A DNA stretch of 64,000 nt from Mytilus californianus (GCF_021869535.1 NW_026262668.1:73429558-73493557); one strand, 5' to 3'; shown: positions 1 through 11,599, counted from the first letter of the stretch. Program-made: numbers and translations. The notes: generated by a model from the letters alone, not told the origin.

Positions 1-399
1 TTACAGACACGTGAGTGATTCCTACAGCAAAAACGAATTCGGGAGTAGGGGCACTTCATATGCATTTGATATCAATTAAACAATATTTTTTCGATATTTA
101 CGAGCATCCTATACCAATGGAATTAGAATATTGATCTGTGATTTCGTTATACTCATAACTTCTCTGGAAGGTCAGTTGTTACGTCACATAAGTTCACAAA
201 AGGGGTACAAGTAAGCATCTGTCTTAGATCTTCGACGCAAGTTACGATAGATCGATATTTTGATTAGATTGATCCTATACATGTTTACTTCTTTCTACAG
301 AATATTCAATTTGCTATATATCCGAACGTATAAAAGTTACTTATATATTTTTTCGATAATCATATGCAGATCCACAGGCTCAAATTGTTGCAAAATTTT

Positions 400-780
400 A
401 TAAAAATCCGAGAGATTGCTAGTTGACGTACCTGTTACCTTAAGGGTAACCTGGCAACTTTGGTCCAAAAAGAGAATGGGTAAAACCTGACATTCAGTTA
501 ATTTTGACTCCATTCAGAACTTCTCTTTCGAATAACACTTTTCAAGATATTAATGATTACTGATTTTACCTCTTTGTTCTACTTTAGTATTGGATCTCAT
601 GCAAGTTGGATACCTTAAGGATGATTGTTGCCAAAGGTTCAAATTGGCAAAGTAGTTTCAGGGGAGAAGATCTTTGAAAAAGAAAACAAACGACAACTAA
701 AAGGTGGACACAAAGTTATAACAAAAGCTAACACTGGCCCTCCAGGCCAGGTTAGCATGTAAGGAGAAGTTGTAGGATTT
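400..780. repeat. Degenerate pearl/Helentron-like terminus with hairpin
   Basis: Decayed copy of the repeat end seen better preserved at 42.2-42.48 kb. Shared landmarks are a 'cagngggagaagat' block near 658-672, an 'aacgacaac' block near 689-697, and a terminal hairpin at 727-756 (arms GCTAACACTGGCC and GGCCAGGTTAGC). The rest of 1-660 shows no convincing coding exon. Confidence 0.5.
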
Positions 781-1339
781 CCAATGAGAAAACTATGCAA
801 CAAAGACACAGAAAACAAGGTCACCATACGGCCTAACATAATGAGTAAAGTTATACTATATAGTAAGCTATGTGAACCCCAAAAAACTAATGGACTGAAT
901 AATATTATCCTAAACGGAAAACTATTAAAACAGTCAACAACCAACGATAACCATTGATATGCAGAATCCTGGTTTGAAACATGTATAAGGAATATGGCGA
1001 GGTTTAACATGTTTAACCCCCTCTTACCTGTGTGGGTAGTGAACTTACCTGTGAGGATGGGGTAACAACACAACATTAGAACAAACTGTTGAAACAGGGC
1101 TTGGCTCATCATCGACGCACCAAAATGAATAAAGAAATGACAAAAGATTCAAAGTACTCGCATATGCTGAAAGCTAGTTCAAAATTCAATTTCAACAATT
1201 AAATAGACAGGTGTTTTTGCTTGGACGCATTAAATTTATAACGTGTTGTTTTCATTTTTTAATATAATATTGTTTATTTCTGCATTGGGTTAAATGAGCT
1301 TTTTAAATATTCATTTATCCCCTTTTCTGTGGATCAGTG

Positions 1340-1690
1340 GAAACATAGTAATCCACTGATGAAGAAGAAATCTGCTGACGAAGAAATGGAAGTGTGCTGA
1401 TGAAGAAATGGTAATTCGTTGATGAATACATGGTAATCTGGTGATGCAGAAAAATGGTAATCTGGTGATGAACAAATGTTAATCTGGTGATGAACAAATG
1501 GTAATCTGTCGAAGAAGAAACGGTAATCCGTTCATGAAGAAATGGTAATCTGGTGATGAAGAAAAGGTAATAAGGTGATGAAGAAATGGTAATCTGGTGA
1601 TGAAGAAAAGGTAATAAGGTGATGAAGAAATGGTAATCTGGTGATGAAGAAATGGTTATCCGTTGATAAAGAAATATAATCTGCTGTATC
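1340..1690. repeat. 22-bp minisatellite with a 44-bp higher-order pattern
   Basis: About 16 imperfect tandem units of roughly 22 bp built on GGTAATCTGGTGATGAAGAA. Unit starts at 1566, 1588, 1610 and 1632 are exactly 22 bp apart. In the distal half two variants alternate (AATCTGG and AATAAGG), giving a 44-bp super-period. Open frames through it are by-products of the repeat. Confidence 0.9.
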
Positions 1691-2189
1691 TTAGGACAAA
1701 TCTCAGACCTTGCATCGGAACTGTCTTAGGATGACATTAGCAAAGATATCCTTAACCTGTCGCAAGTTCTTTAAATTTTAAAATATCAACATGGATTTAT
1801 TGAAAAATTCATGGAAATGTAGTATGTGTTTCCCATAAATTACTAAACGTATTGACTAATATTCCATAATAAGATAATTTGCAAAATTAATATAAAAAAT
1901 AAGTGTATTTATATAAATAATCTCTTAATAATATATCAATATACCCAGTATGGATATACATATGAAAATTCAAATACAAAATGGAGAGAAAAAAAAGAAT
2001 AAAATGATGACAATCTTTTGTGTACAAGTGAGTTGAATTCAATTTGTCACTGTATCGGTTATAATAAGGTTAAAGGATCAAATCGTTCATTCTTGCTATA
2101 AATACATCAAATGTTCATTGTTGGTAAATCATTTTGATAAAACGTCAACCTAAAAAGATTTAGTTATGAGCAGGAAAAGGATTCCCAAT

Positions 2190-2450
2190 TTCACAGACAA
2201 CTAATGCTTGTGTATGGGGACATATGGTTGAAACCCCCCTTTTTATATGACTTGCATGTGTTGGAACCCCCTTTTAAAAAGGATGGATCCACCCCTGGAG
2301 GGCCAAAGAGACAACTCTCCATCCAATACACAATGTCGTTAATGTAAGCAATTATAGGTTACGGTACGACCTTTAACGCGGAGCTTAGATTCACACTGAA
2401 CAGCAATCTATAAAAGGGCCACAAAATGACGTGTGACTTGGGTCAGATAC
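2190..2450. repeat. Dispersed mussel-type repeat, degenerate
   Basis: The segment around 2300-2440 carries phrases typical of dispersed mussel repeats: 'agagacaactctccatcc', 'ataggttacggtacgacc', and a 'cactgaacagcaatctataaa' stretch. The first two are related to the short family copied at 39.33, 53.62 and 59.24 kb. No coding content is visible. Confidence 0.5.
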
Positions 2451-2489
2451 ATCTAAAAATGCAGCCGGGTTAAACTTGTACACCAGTAA

Positions 2490-2512
2490 CCCCCCCCCCC
2501 CCCCCCCCCCCC
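2490..2512. repeat. Poly-C tract of 23
   Basis: Uninterrupted run of 23 C (G on the minus strand). Its length is likely to vary between alleles and to be unreliable in assembly. Confidence 0.95.
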
Positions 2513-2559
2513 ATTTTATACTCCATTAATGTGCAATACAATTTCCAGTGACTAAATGT

Positions 2560-3145
2560 TTATTATATACCCCCCTGTCAAACAAAATTTGAGCATAAAG
2601 GAACCACTCTGTCCGTCCGTCCGTCCGTCGGTCGTCAACATGTCGAACATTAACTCAAAAACGCTTCAACCAATTTGCATGAAACTTTGGTGAATTGTTT
2701 ATTTCTATTGACGTGAGCTCCCTTTCAATTTTTATAAATTTTAGATTTGACGTTTCCGAGTCAGGGGTTTTATTCATTAAAAAGGGGGGATTTTCCAGTT
2801 TTCGAACAATAACTCAAAAATGCTTTGAGCGGTTTTTGTGAAACTTTGGTGAATTGTTTATATGTATTGACGTAAGCTCTCTTTCGATTTTTATAAATGT
2901 TAGGTTTTACGTTTCCGAGTTATGGGATTTTATTCATAAAAAGGGGGGATTTCCAAGTTTGCGGACAATGACTCAAAAGTGCTTTGAACAGTTTTCATTA
3001 AACTTTGGTGACTGTTTTATATCTATTAGAATAACCTCCCTTTAGTTTTTTTATAAATTTCTGATATGACATTGAGGAGTTATGGAACTTTATTCTTTGA
3101 AAAAGCGACGGGCGTATCATGCGCTCATGGCAGCTCTTTATTCAC
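2560..3145 (-). mobile_element. Pearl-like (non-autonomous Helentron) element, 3 core units
   Basis: A (GTCC)n microsatellite at 2611-2629 is followed by three diverged tandem core repeats beginning near 2647, 2807 and 2964 (period about 158-160 bp). It closes with a conserved tail 'gacgggcgtatcatgcg'. Pearl elements of bivalves are described as a tetranucleotide (ACGG)n microsatellite plus ~160-bp core repeats; here the complement is read, so the element lies on the minus strand. It encodes no protein. The family assignment is from memory of the architecture. Confidence 0.7.
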
Positions 3146-3352
3146 GTGTGGTACGATAGCTCGTTTGCTTTAACAACATCTTGTTAAACTATAAATGAAT
3201 CACAAAGTGTCGGGACTAACATTAGGAGGGTTCATAACTATTTTGATGCATTTAGCTTGTGTATCTTTAAGACTCGCATTGCTCTTTATCTGTTATTTTC
3301 AATCTGTTACAATGTAAAAACAATGAATATAAATCAGTTCATTCTATTTCAG

Positions 3353-3660
3353 AACCAAGCTGCTCATTCTTGACAGATACCTCCAAGGATTCATGTATGA
3401 CAGGAGTGACACCAATCGCCCAATCGACAATGAAATCTCACAAGACGCTTGAGGACAAAACAACACAGAGCTTGATTGCCATCGAAGAGAGACTACTGAA
3501 AATAAAAGAAGAAAGCCTTTGTGTCAAAAAAACAGAGATTGACCATGGTGTTGGAAAGACTTGCAATAGAAAGACAGCGATTTTACATTGAACAACAGAA
3601 ACACCAACTGTATATGGCACAGATGAACATTAATTCCGCAAAATGGGAGTCCAAGTGTTA
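3353..3660 (+). pseudogene. PIF/Harbinger Myb/SANT-like accessory protein, C-terminal exon, frameshifted
   Basis: An exon opens after a good acceptor (ttctatttcag, AG at 3351-3352). It encodes a charged helical tail (IAIEERLLKIKEESL) of the kind found at the C-terminus of the Myb/SANT-like DNA-binding partner of PIF/Harbinger transposases. Near 3,540 the reading frame shifts: the continuation LERLAIERQRFYIEQQKHQL lies in another frame and ends at a stop by 3,660. The N-terminal SANT domain is not in the sequence just upstream, where the pearl-like element sits. It faces the transposase at 3,924-4,497 tail to tail, as expected for a Harbinger unit. Function is lost or doubtful. Confidence 0.6.
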
Positions 3661-3923
3661 GACCAACAAACACGGAACACACCTGATGATGCCTAGATTT
3701 AAACTTTGTATAACTCGCATAATGTTACATTACAACTTTTTTTGTCTATCTTAATTCATTTCAATTATTATTGAGTCTAGAGGTTTTTTTTTTAAAGGTG
3801 TCAACCTAAGCACTGAAGGATTAATAACATTTCTGCACAATGAGTATAGGATTTAATAAATCTCTGGTAGTTAAAATTGTAGAAAACACAACATAAAAAA
3901 GTATTTAAAAGATACAATTTATT

Positions 3924-4497
3924 CTATGTCCAAATCTTCCACTTATCAGCCTCTTTCGAACATTTGCCCCATAATTCAAATGGCCGACATACTGTTGTCT
4001 GTCTGTCTATGTGTTCCTGGTCTAGGCGATTCCCGCCAATGTCTGCCGGCATTGGGATTCTATTTGTTATACACATATGTTAAACAGCCAAAGCAATACA
4101 AATGTCACAGCGTTTTAATGGTCTGTAAAGCAATGTACCAGCATTTGCATCTATGCAATGGAAAACGTGATTTTAAAACTTCAAAACTTCTTTCGACAAC
4201 GCTCATTGTCTTCATGTCGGAAGCATTATATTTTTGTTGATTTCTCGTTGTTGGGTTCAGCACAGGAGTGAGAAACCATGGTCTAAGTGGATACCCACTA
4301 TCTCCTAATAGCCTTCCATGATCAATTGTTCCGTCCTCAAACATTTCACTTAAGCTAAAATTAGCCCAAATGAAGGCATCATGAGTTGCACCTGGCCATT
4401 GAGCTACAATGTTAAGAAATTTTCTGTCAGAGTCGCATACTCCTTGAGCATCAATAGAGTGATAGCCTTTTCTGTTCACATATAAATGTTCCTCTTC
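3924..4497 (-). pseudogene. PIF/Harbinger (HARBI1-like) transposase, 3' part, broken
   Basis: The translation shows the hallmark order of the HARBI1 family: EHLYVNRKGYHSIDAQ, then FLNIVAQWPGATHDAFIW, then LLGDSGYPLRPWFLTP (second catalytic Asp in GDSGYPL), then a YNASD block and VVERSFEVLKSRF (catalytic Glu). The first Asp motif (DGTH-type) would be in an upstream exon; an acceptor (cattag) lies near 4,497. A stop occurs after QTIKTL near 4,105. The expected C-terminal tail (CITNRIPMP through DKWKIWT, stop at 3,924-3,926) continues in another frame, so the copy is frameshifted. The coding sequence beyond the acceptor was not found. Confidence 0.85.
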
Positions 4498-4499
4498 TA

Positions 4500-4695
4500 A
4501 TGAGATTCTTAACTTATGACTATCATAAGACCTTCATAAGACACCTCTCGTGTCGTCCTAACTTTATGACCAACTTTAAGAGATGTCCTAAGTTAAGACC
4601 ACTTTGTGAAACCCACTTAGGACTAAGTTGTGTCGTAAGACCATCCTAAGAAATGTCTTAGTCATAATACAGCTTTGTGAAACGGGCCCATGGAT
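4500..4695. mobile_element. MITE-like block with TTTCACAAAG/cTTAGGA motifs
   Basis: Short inverted and direct copies of 'cttaggac/gtcctaag' and two 'tttgtgaaac' motifs lead to a terminal-looking 'ctttgtgaaacgggccc' at about 4,670-4,687. It sits directly upstream of the Harbinger transposase exon. A related sequence with 'ttaggatgacattag' is at 1,690-1,770. It may be the element's own subterminal region or a nested MITE. Confidence 0.5.
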
Positions 4696-4699
4696 TTGC

Positions 4700-6330
4700 A
4701 GCCCCCTAATAAAAACGAAACAACCCTGAAATTCAAGAGACTTATTATAACCATTTACTAGTAAATATTTGTATAGAGGAACTACATTAAATAACTCACA
4801 ACAAAGGATTTTATGTTTCAACCAAAATATAGCACCACATATCCTGTATCTTGGTTTTCCTTCTGCAGGATGAATAGGTGCAGGGGAGTTAAACATAGGA
4901 TCTGCCTCAGTCTTTTTAAGATGAAATTAAATAAAACATTGTAAAAAGCAACAAACCCTTGAAAAAAAAACTATTTTGCATTGTTATTATTTTATTTTAA
5001 ATTGTATAAACATGTAAATTCTAGCTAATTTGAAAATGAACCTAACTTTAAAAGGGACTTAAACTGAACAGACAGTCATCTTTAAAATTTACAATTTCTT
5101 TTTCAAATTATATGGGATTTTCATTAGCTTACTCCAATATCAACTCTTTTTACAAATTCCAAAGTTTATTTTCATCAAGTTTTTTATGCTTTCAAATGTT
5201 ATGGCCTTAATAAATATGTGAAAAATAGACTTTTCATTTGTGATTGAATTCAGATAGTCAACTTAAAAAGTTTTTCAAATCAGCTTGTATTTTCATAAAA
5301 CTTCAGAAAATCTCCATTATACATTGTTCTTACAGATTACAAAGTATTTTGTCATTTGATATCATTGTCAAATTTTATGTGTTTAATGAATAGGTAGAAA
5401 TTTATATGAGTTTTTCAGATGGAAATAAATGCAAATAATCAACATTAAAAATTTCTATAACTTTTCAAAATACTTGGAATTGTCATGAAATTTTACAGTC
5501 ATCTCATCTATATACCGGTCTGACAATTCGCATCAATTTCACTTCATTTGTTTTTTGCTTTTTTAGTTTTAAAGATATACTGTTTGTAATTAGATAACCA
5601 AGTCAATTAGGTTGATCCCCCATCCACAGCATGAATTCCCCCTACAATAAGTATTTGAAACACCACTATTCTTAGTAAAAAAATATGTTGCCCTGTAAAG
5701 ACATATACAGTAAAAAAAATATTTGCACTGCCCTAAAATTCACCCACACCCCTTTTCCCTCAGATAAATTTTGAACGGTTCTTAATCTTTGTTACTCTGA
5801 TTTTGTTATATTTTCTATGCACTCACCAAGATTTTTTTTAAATATGCGCCCCGCCAAATGTCTGTTTAAAAACACTTATCGCCCGCTAATTATTTGCATG
5901 ATAAAAATAATAAGCCCCGTCCATATTTGCACCGGCCCCACCCTCAGATGAACATTGCATAGTCCCTGACAATTACCCCCCTCACTATGATCAGCTGTAA
6001 CGTTCCTGATTGATTTTTTGTTTGTAACATTGTTAAGTTAATACCAACGTGGTGTGTTTGTTATAGACACAATTTGTTGCAGTTCAATTTTGACGTCTAA
6101 TATTTCTTTTTTTCCCTTATAATTAAATGTCACATGCTTTGCACATGTATCAATGCCTTTTGACACAAGATTCATGACGCAAGAGAAAATAATTGTTACA
6201 GAATATGAACTGTGAACAAATTATCGTTATTTCATCTTATGCTTATGACGTCTTTATACTATATCTATTAGTTGTGTAATGAAAGATATTTAAGTCTGAA
6301 AAAAATATGATTTATTTCTTCGATGTAATT
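4700..6330. other. AT-rich stretch without a supported gene
   Basis: I see no exon with matching splice sites. Two related C-rich passages near 5,735-5,785 and 5,925-5,970 (both ending 'ccctcagatgaa/ccctcagataaa' plus 'attgaacggt/attgcatagt') look like an old duplicated repeat. Nothing else is supported. Confidence 0.6.
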
Positions 6331-6680
6331 GGCTTTGAACTAGCTTTCAGTAACTGCGACTACTCTTAGATCTGTACTTTGTTTCGTTTTTCTTTTGTGC
6401 TTCGTGTCGATTTGATGAGTCAAGACCTTTCCAACTGATTTTTATATCTTGTTCTTATGATGTGCTGTCACACCACTGTCCCAGGTTAGTGGGCTTGAGC
6501 GCTCACAAACAAGTTTAAAATTATTTATATGTCTGTCTTAAGTCTGTAATTCAGTTGTTGTCGTTGACAGTTGTCTACCATATTTGTCTTGTTTTTAGCA
6601 TAAATCAATCCGTTGGTTTTCTCTTTAAAAAGTGTTTCGCACTTTTCATTCCGAGGCCTATTATACTCGTATATTGCTTA
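6330..6680 (+). repeat. Dispersed repeat family A, copy 1
   Basis: It shares a long ordered set of phrases with 22,285-22,800: 'gaactagctttcagtaa', 'gtgctttgtgtcgat', 'gctgttacaccactgtcc', 'gagcgctc'. The 3' half of family A ('tatgggttttgctcattgttga' through 'ttggcaatcataccaca') is missing here. This is a very common dispersed repeat in mussel DNA by recollection, with no coding capacity seen. Confidence 0.75.
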
Positions 6681-7154
6681 CAAGAGAAAAACAAGAGACT
6701 TAACTTATACTTAATGTATACTTAACGTAAGTATTAGACGTTGATGCATTGATAATGGAACATGCCTCAAATTTGATTATCTCCCGTCTGCCAGAATTAT
6801 TCCAATTCAAATGTAACTTAACATAACATAAGCGTTTTATGTATAATTGATTGGTTACTTATACATGATATCAATCTCTAAATTGCCCAAAGTCTATATG
6901 AGTCTTTAATAATAAAAGTCCATTCATTCAGAAAACTTGGTTAAGCAGCTTCCTGTAAGCAGCAACCTCTTTCAGGGAAATCCTGTTATGAAAAGCAAGC
7001 CCTGGAAAAACGTATGAACTGGAAGGTATATACTCAATTTGCATGTGCTGCTAATGTTGCTTAATAAAAAAATGGAAATTTGCAAGGTATGATGTTTAGT
7101 TCTACATACTGTCATTGTTTATTTATAGGTATAAATAAAGATATTGTATGACTG

Positions 7155-7345
7155 ACTAATTATAAAACCAGGTTTAATCCACCATTTTCTACATAAGGAA
7201 ATGCCTGTATCAAGTCAGGAATATGACAGTTGTTTTCCATTCGTTTGATGTGTTTGAACTTTTGATTTTGCCATTTGATAATGGACTTTCCGTTTTAAAT
7301 TTTCCATGGAGTTCGATATTTTTGTTATTTTACTTTTTTTATTGC
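7155..7345 (+). repeat. Dispersed repeat family B, copy 1
   Basis: The phrases 'aaccaggtttaatccaccat' and 'caagtcaggaatatgacag' are shared with 25,985-26,220. The 3' part differs. A third partial copy, the 3' part only ('gatgtgttaccctcggtt' to 'tactactgttgccttt'), lies at 28,730-28,860. Confidence 0.7.
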
Positions 7346-7759
7346 TTGATTGCATGTTGCTTGATCAACGTCCGCTGGTAAGCATAGTCAGGACAAAAAC
7401 AAATTAACAATTATTACATGATGGATGGACATCTCCGAGAGTTGTTTCAAGTGTTCTGTAACTTGGAGAACGTGGCACTCTAGCTAAACCAGTTATTGGA
7501 TTAAACGTACTATTCCGACCGGACGTTGCTACTTATTATTCAACCCGTAAAACCGAACAAACGTCCAACCTCAGCAACGGTTTTTCTGTCCAACGGGAGA
7601 GTCCTGTGATGACCAGAGTTCCATATCCAAGACAATCCTTGAGATAATAATGATATGGAACAGTATAATTTACCTGTGTACTTGACATTGGCATACAAAT
7701 GATACAACAAAGAGTAATGAAAGAAATCAAATGATGGTAAATAAACTCATCATAGATAC

Positions 7760-8070
7760 CTGGCTTAATTTTTGTTTACGCCAATCGCGTGCTTCGTCTT
7801 CAAAAGACTCATCAGTGACGCTTGAACCAGAAAAGTTAAAAAGGAAAAATAAAGTACGAAGTTGAAGAGTATTGAGGATTGAGCATTGATGACCCAAATT
7901 CGAAGAGGTTTTGCAAAATGCAGCTAAGGTAATCTATTCCTCGGTTAACAAATCCTTAGTATTTCGAAAAATTCAAATTTTTGTAAATAGTTAATTTGTA
8001 ATTTTGACCATATCAATGATAATTCATGTCAACACAATTACTGGGCTGGAAATACCCTCGAGGAGGAATT
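7760..8070 (-). repeat. Dispersed repeat family C, partial reverse copy
   Basis: It contains 'gcttcgtcttcaaaagactcatcagtgacg', a 'ccaattcgaag' block, 'gcagctaaggtaatctattcctcgg' and 'aatccttagtatttcgaaaaattc' (each shorter than a unit). This order is typical of a common bivalve repeat carrying an 'actgggtcgataccact' end. Another fragment of the same family lies at 27,690-27,800. Confidence 0.65.
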
Positions 8071-8351
8071 TTTTATTATTGTATTATCATTCTCTTTTTT
8101 TGTTGTTGCATTTTTGTCTTTTCTAATCAACTTTTGTAAATAATGTCATTACTAAACCATCAATCAATGTACACTGATGCCTTTCATGAAACAGAGAGAA
8201 AAAACCACAAAGAATGACAGTGAGGATAAATTATATTGTAACGGAACATAGTATTTGCGGAATTCCCATAACCCATGATGTCCAGATAATTAAAAGAATA
8301 CATATCCTTATTAATTCATTTTAGTTTAAGCTTGACACTTTATTTTGACAG

Positions 8352-8501
8352 GAATACTCAAATTGTTGACGTTCCCTTTCCAAGGATTTATAATACAGGC
8401 GAGAAGGACTTCCCTCCTCGACAAAGCCCACGGACAAAAGCTCCGTCGATAAAAGACCCACATGGACATAACCTTCAAGACAAATCCCAATCTTTCCAAA
8501 G
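8352..8501 (+). CDS. Orphan internal exon of an unidentified plus-strand gene
   Basis: A 150-bp segment is bounded by a strong acceptor (cactttattttgacag) and a strong donor (CAAAG/gtatgt). Only one of its three frames is open, and in that frame it is a symmetric phase-2/phase-2 exon. It encodes a hydrophilic Pro- and Lys-rich stretch beginning NTQIVDVPFPRIYNTGEKDF and ending NLQDKSQSFQ. It has no cysteine and no hydrophobic segment, so it looks cytosolic or cytoskeletal. I do not recognise the family. No neighbouring exon was found, so the rest of the gene is either far away or lost. Confidence 0.55.
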
Positions 8502-9059
8502 GTATGTACAAACCAGAAATTTCATGTCGTAAATTAGTACATATTTTTTATAACAATATTTACATTTTTTTGTTTATGGACTTCAACTTCAATTCAAAGG
8601 TAAAATGGCGATCCTGCTAAATGGAAATCAAGAAGGAATATTTCGCTCCATAAACTTTTATTTTAGCAGTCCGGCAAGACCAAACAACAAACTCCACACC
8701 AAATGTAAAGTAACATACAAACAATAACAATATATATAAGCACAAGCAATTAAAGGATAAGAAGATTAACATATATGTCAAATAGAAATAACAATAGATT
8801 AGAAGAGTAATTAATGTCCGACACGTATAAGTAAATTATTGTCTAAACTGTTACAGAGAATAAATAATTAAATGAATAGAGTAAATGAATTTAAGTCCTT
8901 TGTCCAAGATTATGACACATAATCCGTGTAAAACACTTATGCCTAAATTTACGACAAAGTTCAGAATAATAAAATAAATGCAAAACAAGAATATACATTA
9001 AAACAATTGAATTCATAAAATGTTGTTTAAAAACTAATTTCACACTGCACAGTCCAAAT

Positions 9060-9480
9060 TGTCCGGTCATAATAGTTCTATAATATGTGTAGATGGTTCA
9101 TAATGAATGCCCCTTGATGACTTCTGCATTATTGTGATGTAAAGACCCCCACTGATGTACACTAGTCAGGAGGAGAACTATTACTCAATATGATAATTGT
9201 GCTTCCTTTTAATCAATAAAACTATTTAACTCGATTTATTATTTACTCTTGATATATGTTAAATAAATATTTATACTTTATTTTCATTACTATGGTAGCA
9301 AGTAATAATTAATGTAAGGGTTTTCCAATGTATCATTCCCCCTACCCTTGGCACAGATCTAGCCCATATTTATTATCTAGATCTATATCTATAAAAATCG
9401 ATCTCATTACACCACACATTCAATATTGTAATAAAGTCGTATATTGCTTATATTTTATCTAATTTGACTTTACTATGTGT
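9060..9480 (+). repeat. Duplicated segment D, copy without LINE
   Basis: Homologous to the two flanks of the LINE at 14.79-15.51 kb. Shared phrases include 'atgccccttgatgac', 'gtgtaaagacccc', 'aactatttaactcg', 'cttggcacagatctag' and 'gtattgcttatattt'. This copy runs straight from 'tccaatgtatcattcccc' without the insertion, so it represents the empty site. Confidence 0.85.
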
Positions 9481-9591
9481 TTTCTATGAACAATTTTATT
9501 GAGCATATGTTTCTTACAATTCTGAAGTGGTTTACATACAACTCTAGATTCTACTGACGAGGAAAGGTAACATTAGGCCACCGAAAGCTGA

Positions 9592-10710
9592 TTTTTTTTT
9601 ATAATGAATTTTCTTTATTGTAACAAATAGACTAGCACAACATGTATGAACAAAGGTATACAGAATGGCATATTCACACAAAGGAAGTATTAAATAATAA
9701 AACAACAAATGAATATATAATGGTGCAACAGTAGGTTGAACATAAATAATTATCTAATAACAATGGAATCTAATTCGTTCTTGCAATATCTATTTGTGGT
9801 GTTTAAATCAAAATTCGACATTTATTAATTATTCTATAATAGGGGCCCAAGGACTCCAGTATTTGTTATATTCCTCTACAGAGAGGGTTTTAAATGAAAT
9901 GTATTTTTCTAAGTTCAAGTGTTCCTTTAAATAGTTTTTTAAAGCATTTAAATTTGGCAATACTTCTTGTAATTTTGTTCGGTAAATATAGTATTTTGTA
10001 AGCAGAATAATCTTATTTTTAACAAAGTTCAATTTAACATTTTCGTACTTACCAAATAGAATAATCTTAATATTCAAAGGCAGTTCAATATTTGTCATTT
10101 AAAAAATCCAGTTGTTTAGTGCATGCCAGAGACTGGCGACCATCGGACAGCTCCAAAATAAATGTTCTATGGTCTATGGTTCTTCTTTGCAAAATTTACA
10201 TATGTTGCTACTATTTATTTTCATCTTGTAAAGTAGTGAATTAGTTCCTAAAATTCTATGAATACTTCTATATTGGAACCAGCAAAGCTTAGTGCTTTAA
10301 GTATATTTTGTACATATAAAATATATAATTGTTGGAAATTTTGAAATGACATAATTTTGCCATGATAATCTAACAGGTCATGCACTGTCCAAATTCCAGC
10401 TTTAGCCCAGTTTTATAGTAGACACTTGAACCACCAATTTTAATGTTTTCTCCCTCCCATAAAGGATAAGATTGAACTTCATCAATACATCTTGGTTTTC
10501 TAATTTGATTAAGAGTTTTCCAAGCATCAAAAACCTTTTGCCAATTTATTCGATGACCTTTTGATAGGCCCAATATAACTTAGTTCAATAACATTTATTT
10601 GCTCCACAATAGAGACTAATCTCACCCACTTTGAATTCGAGTTATACAGCCGTCTTACCCATGTAAGTTTCAGTCCCTGTATAAATGCTTTTAAATTTAG
10701 CATTTTTAAA
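9592..10710 (-). mobile_element. 5'-truncated non-LTR retrotransposon (LINE) inserted in the tRNA-like array
   Basis: Read on the minus strand, 10,573-10,370 encodes GENIKIGGSSVYYKT. At about 10,215-10,120 comes a zinc-knuckle tail of the form CKFC-x-E-E..TIEHLFW-S-C, and 10,098-9,829 encodes KYYIYRTKLQEVLPNL. This is the usual order at the C-terminus of LINE reverse-transcriptase ORFs. The 3' end is an A9 run (T at 9,592-9,600). Flanks repeat AAAGCTGA (9,584-9,591 and 10,711-10,718), a probable target-site duplication. It is truncated well before the RT core and cannot move by itself. Confidence 0.85.
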
Positions 10711-10736
10711 AAAGCTGAATTTTTTAGTTCAGTTTA

Positions 10737-10826
10737 GGTGGCCGAGTGATCTAGAGCGCTGGACACGGTGCAGGCGGTGTTGTCTCGATATCCAAATAGC
10801 ATGAGTTCGAATCCCGGCGAGGGAAG
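10737..10826 (+). repeat. tRNA-like (type II, Leu/Ser-like) module 1 of 4
   Basis: A-box-like TGGCCGAGTGATC and B-box-like GAGTTCGAATCCC are separated by about 55 bp, a spacing that fits a type II tRNA with a long variable arm. There is no matching acceptor stem that I can close, so this is a SINE-type head, not a working tRNA. Confidence 0.7.
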
Positions 10827-11168
10827 AACAAAAATTTGCTTCCGCAAATTTTCAGATTGAACATTGTTGTGCTGATATTTAGAGTAATTATGATATAATA
10901 TGTGTTTTCAGCCGTGTATCACATTCACTGGTGATCTAATGGATGGATCTGTCGTAGAGTTGTCACTTGTTTAGACGTACTTATCAAATAATTATTTCTG
11001 TGACTGTATCTAACGATCCTTTACGATAGAATTAGATAATTTAGCTAATCTGCAATCAATTCCATCTTCATGTCTAATATATCATGTACTGTGTTACAAC
11101 TCTAGATTCTGCTGACGAGGAAAGGTAACATTAGGCCATCGAAAGCTGAATTATTAAGTTCAGTCTAG

Positions 11169-11259
11169 GTGGCCGAGTGTTCTTAAGTGCTACACACGGT
11201 GCAGGCGGTGTTGTCTCGATATCCCAATAGCATGAGTTCGAATCCCGGCGAAGGAAGAA
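11169..11259 (+). repeat. tRNA-like module 2 of 4
   Basis: Same boxes as module 1. The A-box region is mutated to TGGCCGAGTGTTC, followed by 'ttaagtgctacacacgg'. The same private changes occur in module 3. Confidence 0.7.
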
Positions 11260-11599
11260 CAAAAATTTTCTTCGGCAAATTTGCAGATTTAACATTGTTG
11301 TGCTGATATTTAGAGTAATTATGAATATAATATGTGTTTTCAGCCGTGTATCACATTCACTGGTGATCCAATGGATGGATCTGTCGTAGAGTTGTCACTT
11401 GTTTAGACGTACTAATCAAATGATTATTTCTTTGACTGTATCTTACGATCCTTTACGATAGAATTAGATAATTTAGCTAATCTGCAATCAATTCCATCTT
11501 CATGTCTAATATATCATGTACTGTGTTACAACTCTAGATTCTGCTGACGAGGAAAGGTAACATTAGGCCATCGAAAGCTGAATTATTAAGTTCAGTCTA

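Noticed and set aside
3926..4240. Plus-strand 104-residue ORF
   Set aside because: It is the antisense shadow of the Harbinger transposase, whose minus-strand motifs are unmistakable.
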